Shown: one piece after another, positions 7,008 through 9,146 of the stretch
Numbering within the stretch: position 1 is the stretch's first letter
Layout of the letters: the number at the start of each line of letters is the position of its first letter
DNA from: Oscillospiraceae bacterium
Lineage (GTDB): Bacteria > Bacillota > Clostridia > Oscillospirales > CAG-272
Direction: 5' to 3'
Assembly (NCBI GenBank): GCA_009788105.1
Contig: WQSD01000039.1
Span: forward strand, 1-9,146
DNA length: 9,146 nucleotides
Notes under the pieces: generated by a model
Database searches by the model: none
Seen by the model: only the letters and a program-made list of their open reading frames with translations
Told to the model about the DNA's origin: nothing
Position numbers and translations under genes: made by a program

Positions 7008-8380
7008 CACTCCCCACCTCCATAATACTCATCCAACATTTCATCATCCACCCGCCGCAGTTCGCTTCGTGGCAACATGGACAGCAGTTTCCAGCCTATG
7101 TCCAGCGTTTCTTCCACAGTGCGGTCGGTGTAGTAGCCTTGGGAGATGTACTCCTCCTCGAATGCTTCGGCAAAGCGGGCGTACACCTTGTCCAACTCGG
7201 ACAACGCCGCCTCCCCAAGGATGACCATCAGTTCCTTCGCCTCCTTGCCGCGGGCATAGGCGGCGAACAGCTGATTCATTGTGCCTGCATGGTCGGCACG
7301 GGTCTTGCCCTCGCCGATGCCTTTGTCTTTCAAGCGGGAAAGAGAGGGCAGAACGTCAATCGGCGGGGTAATCCCACGGCGGTGAAGTTCACGGGAGAGG
7401 ATAATCTGCCCCTCGGTGATATAGCCTGTCAGGTCGGGGATTGGGTGGGTTTTGTCGTCCTCCGGCATGGTGAGAATAGGCACCATGGTAATGCTGCCCT
7501 CCTTGCCTTTCAGCCGCCCGGCACGCTCGTACATACTGGCAAGGTCGGTGTACATATACCCCGGGTAGCCCCGCCGTCCCGGCACTTCACGGCGGGCGGC
7601 GGACACCTCCCGCAGGGCGTCCGCATAGTTGGTGATGTCCGTGAGGATAACCAGCACGTGCATATCAAGCTCGAACGCCAAGTATTCAGCGGCGGTGAGA
7701 GCCATGCGCGGGGTGGCTATCCGCTCGATGGCGGGGTGGTTGGCAAGGTTCATGAACAGCACGCTGTGCTCAATCGCACCTGTACTGCGGAAATCCTCGA
7801 TGAAAAAGTTGGCTTCCTCGAAAGTGATGCCGATTGCGGCGAAAACCACGGCGAACTTGTCGTCGCTCCCCCGCACTTTGGCTTGGCGGGCGATTTGGGA
7901 GGCAACATTGGCGTGGGGCAGTCCGCTTGCGGAAAAGATGGGCAACTTTTGCCCACGGACAAGGGTGTTCAGCCCATCAATGGCGGAAATCCCTGTTTGA
8001 ATGAACTCCTCCGGGTACATACGGGCGGTGGGGTTCATTGGTGTGCCGTTAATATCAAGGCGTGCAGTGGGGATAATCTCCGGTCCGCCGTCGCTGACCT
8101 CTCCCATGCCGTTGAACACCCGACCAAGAATGTCGGGTGACACCCCGAAAGTGATGCCCTCACCGAAAAAACGAACGGTGGAGCTATCGGGAATAATGCC
8201 CTCACTACTCTCGAATAGTTGCACGACAACATCCGTGCCGTCCACTTCTAACACACGGCAACGGCGGCGTTCCCCTGTGGAGGTCTTAATCTCCCCAAGC
8301 TCGTTATATGTTGCTCCCTCAACCTGGCGGACAAGCATTAGTGGCCCTGTGACTTCTTGTATTGTGCGGTATTCTTTCAT
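7007..8380 (-). CDS. atpB: V-type ATP synthase subunit B
   Basis: The protein has 457 residues, full length for V/A-type ATPase subunit B, the non-catalytic nucleotide-site subunit that alternates with subunit A in the cytoplasmic A3B3 head. Family signatures include the N-terminal beta barrel (IQEVTGPLMLVRQVEGATYN), FIQTGISAIDGLNTLVRGQK, SASGLPHAN at 150-158 where subunit A carries a P-loop, VPGRRGYPGYMYTDL and MYERAGR at 266-288, and a conserved helical C-terminus ending EEYISQGYY...ELRRVDDEMLDEYYGGGE. AAGGAG at 8388-8393 lies seven bases ahead of the ATG. It is the first gene of its unit, behind a consensus promoter, and its stop overlaps the endonuclease start. Subunit A, normally just upstream, is not in the available 766 bases of upstream sequence. 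Confidence 0.97.
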   Translation of the reverse strand: MKEYRTIQEVTGPLMLVRQVEGATYNELGEIKTSTGERRRCRVLEVDGTDVVVQLFESSEGIIPDSSTVRFFGEGITFGVSPDILGRVFNGMGEVSDGGPEIIPTARLDINGTPMNPTARMYPEEFIQTGISAIDGLNTLVRGQKLPIFSASGLPHANVASQIARQAKVRGSDDKFAVVFAAIGITFEEANFFIEDFRSTGAIEHSVLFMNLANHPAIERIATPRMALTAAEYLAFELDMHVLVILTDITNYADALREVSAARREVPGRRGYPGYMYTDLASMYERAGRLKGKEGSITMVPILTMPEDDKTHPIPDLTGYITEGQIILSRELHRRGITPPIDVLPSLSRLKDKGIGEGKTRADHAGTMNQLFAAYARGKEAKELMVILGEAALSELDKVYARFAEAFEEEYISQGYYTDRTVEETLDIGWKLLSMLPRSELRRVDDEMLDEYYGGGE

Positions 8381-8408
8381 GAGTGTACTCCTTGGATTAT
8401 GTAGTTAT

Positions 8409-8437
8409 AGTATACCCTATTATGGGCAAGTTGTCAA
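8409..8437 (-). promoter_or_regulatory. Consensus sigma-A-type promoter for atpB and the genes that follow it
   Basis: On the - strand, a perfect TTGACA (8432-8437) is followed after exactly 17 bases by TATACT (8409-8414), a five-of-six match to the -10. Transcription should start near 8402, leaving a leader of only about 20 bases that carries AAGGAG (8388-8393). This is the best promoter in the window and probably drives atpB, the restriction-modification genes, tatD, the lipoprotein gene and atpD as one transcript. Confidence 0.85.
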
Positions 8438-8473
8438 GGAAAAATCTGTGTCTGGTTTGTGGTTTTTGCAAAT

Positions 8474-8538
8474 GTGACTATCGTGTTAGCTCATGAAACA
8501 ACCAAAACATTGTCATTATGTTTTATCTTGATAGTCAC
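8474..8538. repeat. Nested inverted repeats upstream of the atpB promoter
   Basis: A perfect 9-bp outer inverted repeat, GTGACTATC (8474-8482) and GATAGTCAC (8530-8538), encloses a second perfect 7-bp one, AAAACAT (8504-8510) and ATGTTTT (8518-8524) with loop TGTCATT. The block fills the space between the atpB promoter and the terminator of the upstream gene. It could be a protein-binding region, a structured RNA, or a remnant of a mobile palindrome. No gene is seen in it. Confidence 0.45.
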
Positions 8539-8547
8539 TTCCAATAT

Positions 8548-8577
8548 GAAAAGAGCGAGCCGTCGCTCGCTCTTTTC
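8548..8577. terminator. Strong hairpin terminator of the small membrane protein gene
   Basis: A perfect 13-bp stem, 8548-8560 against 8565-8577, closes a 4-base loop. The core is GC-rich (GAGCGAGC) and the ends are an A-run and a T-run (TCTTTTC), as in an intrinsic terminator. It begins two bases after the stop of the small - strand gene and ends that transcript before the atpB promoter, insulating atpB from transcription entering from the right. Confidence 0.85.
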
Positions 8578-8579
8578 CT

Positions 8580-8789
8580 CTAATACCTCATCAAGTTACG
8601 ATACCCCTCTTCAAGAGTATCGTCTTTTCGTTTTCGCTTGGCAGTACGCCTAAAAACGAAAGTTTTGGCGCACTCCACGTCGGAGTATGCCACATCTTTC
8701 CCATCTTTTCCACGGCGTTTCTTCATAAATAGTATAACTAATGCTTCCACGCCGATTCCTGCGATAAAACTAATGATGATTTCTATCAT
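8580..8789 (-). CDS. Hypothetical small single-helix membrane protein
   Basis: The gene encodes 69 residues if the ATG at 8789 is used. I do not recognise the family. Residues 1-21 form one hydrophobic helix (MIEIIISFIAGIGVEALVIL), followed by a strongly basic juxtamembrane stretch (MKKRRGKDGKD), a middle segment and a second basic cluster (RRTAKRKRKDD). The topology should place the charged tail in the cytoplasm. The start is uncertain: no good ribosome binding site precedes 8789, the ATG at 8801 or the GTG at 8864, and the residues added by the longer forms look non-coding. The strong terminator placed right after the stop supports a real transcript. It has lower GC than atpB and no visible functional link to it. 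Confidence 0.5.
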   Translation of the reverse strand: MIEIIISFIAGIGVEALVILFMKKRRGKDGKDVAYSDVECAKTFVFRRTAKRKRKDDTLEEGYRNLMRY

Positions 8790-8984
8790 GATTCGCGCCA
8801 TGCGCGAGGGGAATTTGTGCACCCAAAATATAAAATTTGTGCTTTCCCTTACGCGCCCTTTCACTTGTTATTTTCAAACGAATCTCCGTGACCTCCGTGA
8901 ATTTCTCCCCACCACCAAAGTATATCTGCGTGGCAGGGTGTGATAAAATTGCGAGAGGTGGCTAAAACACGGCTTAAAACTGCT
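8790..8984. other. Intergenic stretch with a weak promoter candidate
   Basis: No convincing gene is seen between the small membrane protein gene and the palindromic element. On the - strand TATACT at 8919-8924 could be a -10, with only a poor -35 (TTTATC) at 8942-8947. Downstream of it CACGGAG occurs twice in close succession (8893-8908 region), giving two GGAG motifs but no well-placed ATG in the frame of the small gene. Confidence 0.35.
8793..8807. repeat. Small GC-rich palindrome at the start of the small gene
   Basis: TCGCGC and GCGCGA (6-bp perfect arms) flank CAT, overlapping the alternative start codons at 8789 and 8801. In the - strand transcript it could form a short hairpin masking initiation. 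It may also be chance. Confidence 0.3.
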
Positions 8985-9146
8985 AGAGGGTGTCTACACA
9001 AGATGGGAACGGCGAGATTTTGGCTGTTTTTTCGCCACTCGTCGTTGCTCGTCGGTTAAATATTCCCGATATTCGCCCTCCTCACGCCTAGATTGGCGAA
9101 AAAACATCTCAAAATTCGCTCGTTTCATCTCGTGTAGACACCCTCT
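8985..9146. mobile_element. MITE-like palindromic element, 162 bp
   Basis: Two 53-base arms, 8985-9037 and 9094-9146, are inverted copies of each other. The outer 15 bases (AGAGGGTGTCTACAC) and the inner 13 bases (TGTTTTTTCGCCA) are identical; the middle of each arm is diverged, giving about 42 of 53 matches without gaps. The 56-base centre carries a further small palindrome (AATAT-TCCCG-ATATT at 9059-9073). No transposase is encoded, so it looks like a non-autonomous miniature inverted-repeat element moved by an enzyme elsewhere. The arms run to the last base of the window, so the outer end and any target duplication cannot be seen. It could instead be a large extragenic palindrome of REP or ERIC type. 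Confidence 0.7.

Noticed and set aside
7139..8140. Long open frame on the + strand opposite atpB
   Set aside because: It is fully antisense to a clear V-ATPase subunit B gene, its protein resembles no family and is low in normal codon pattern; it reflects the high GC of atpB.
8864..8914. Alternative small frames on the - strand, including a TTG-started one of about 35 codons after a GGAG motif near 8893
   Set aside because: It ends inside the small membrane gene in another frame, has no recognisable sequence, and the TTG start is unsupported; a leader-peptide role remains possible but cannot be shown.
1..9146. tRNA, rRNA, CRISPR arrays, riboswitch aptamers
   Set aside because: No cloverleaf, no spaced direct repeats and no recognisable aptamer core were found on either strand by eye.

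Overview
The window looks like chromosomal DNA of a Gram-positive Firmicute, probably a member of the Clostridia. The reasons are strong AGGAGG-type ribosome binding sites, consensus TTGACA/TATACT-type promoters, a V-type (A/V) ATP synthase, a lipoprotein with a short signal peptide, and two XRE regulators of clostridial type. This is an inference from gene content; no rRNA or other taxonomic marker is present. Base composition is uneven: the V-ATPase genes and the lipoprotein gene are roughly 53-58% GC on sampled lines, while the restriction-modification genes, the TatD gene and the left-hand regulators are nearer 38-44%.

Layout. At the left edge (1-231, + strand) is the C-terminal end of a HflX-type GTPase, followed by a strong hairpin terminator (238-269). 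Everything else is on the - strand and is read right to left. At the right edge is a 162-bp palindromic, MITE-like element (8985-9146), followed by a small one-helix membrane protein gene (8580-8789) with a 13-bp-stem terminator. Next comes a consensus promoter that opens a compact six-gene unit: V-ATPase subunit B (atpB), a NgoPII-type restriction endonuclease, a HaeIII-type C5 cytosine methyltransferase, a TatD-family metal-dependent hydrolase, a PI-PLC-like lipoprotein and V-ATPase subunit D (atpD). Gaps are -1, 7, 22, 12 and 3 bases. Further left are two XRE-regulator units, each with its own candidate promoter: an XRE protein with eight predicted membrane helices, and an XRE-VOC fusion translated one base ahead of a small zinc-ribbon protein.

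Main points. In most bacterial V-ATPase operons atpA, atpB and atpD are consecutive. Here atpB starts its own transcription unit, no atpA is visible upstream, and 3.7 kb holding four non-ATPase genes separates B from D. The restriction and methylation genes are AT-rich, and the endonuclease start overlaps the atpB stop (TGATG), so a defence cassette appears to have been spliced seamlessly into a housekeeping operon and to use its promoter. The predicted target of the system is GGCC. By hand count the whole window has only four GGCC sites, three of them inside the methyltransferase gene, against about 19 CCGG and about 15 GCGC, which fits long exposure to this specificity. The TatD protein, which shares the low GC of the cassette, may be an accessory nuclease of the system. 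The lipoprotein has a PI-PLC-like fold signature but seems to lack the second catalytic histidine.
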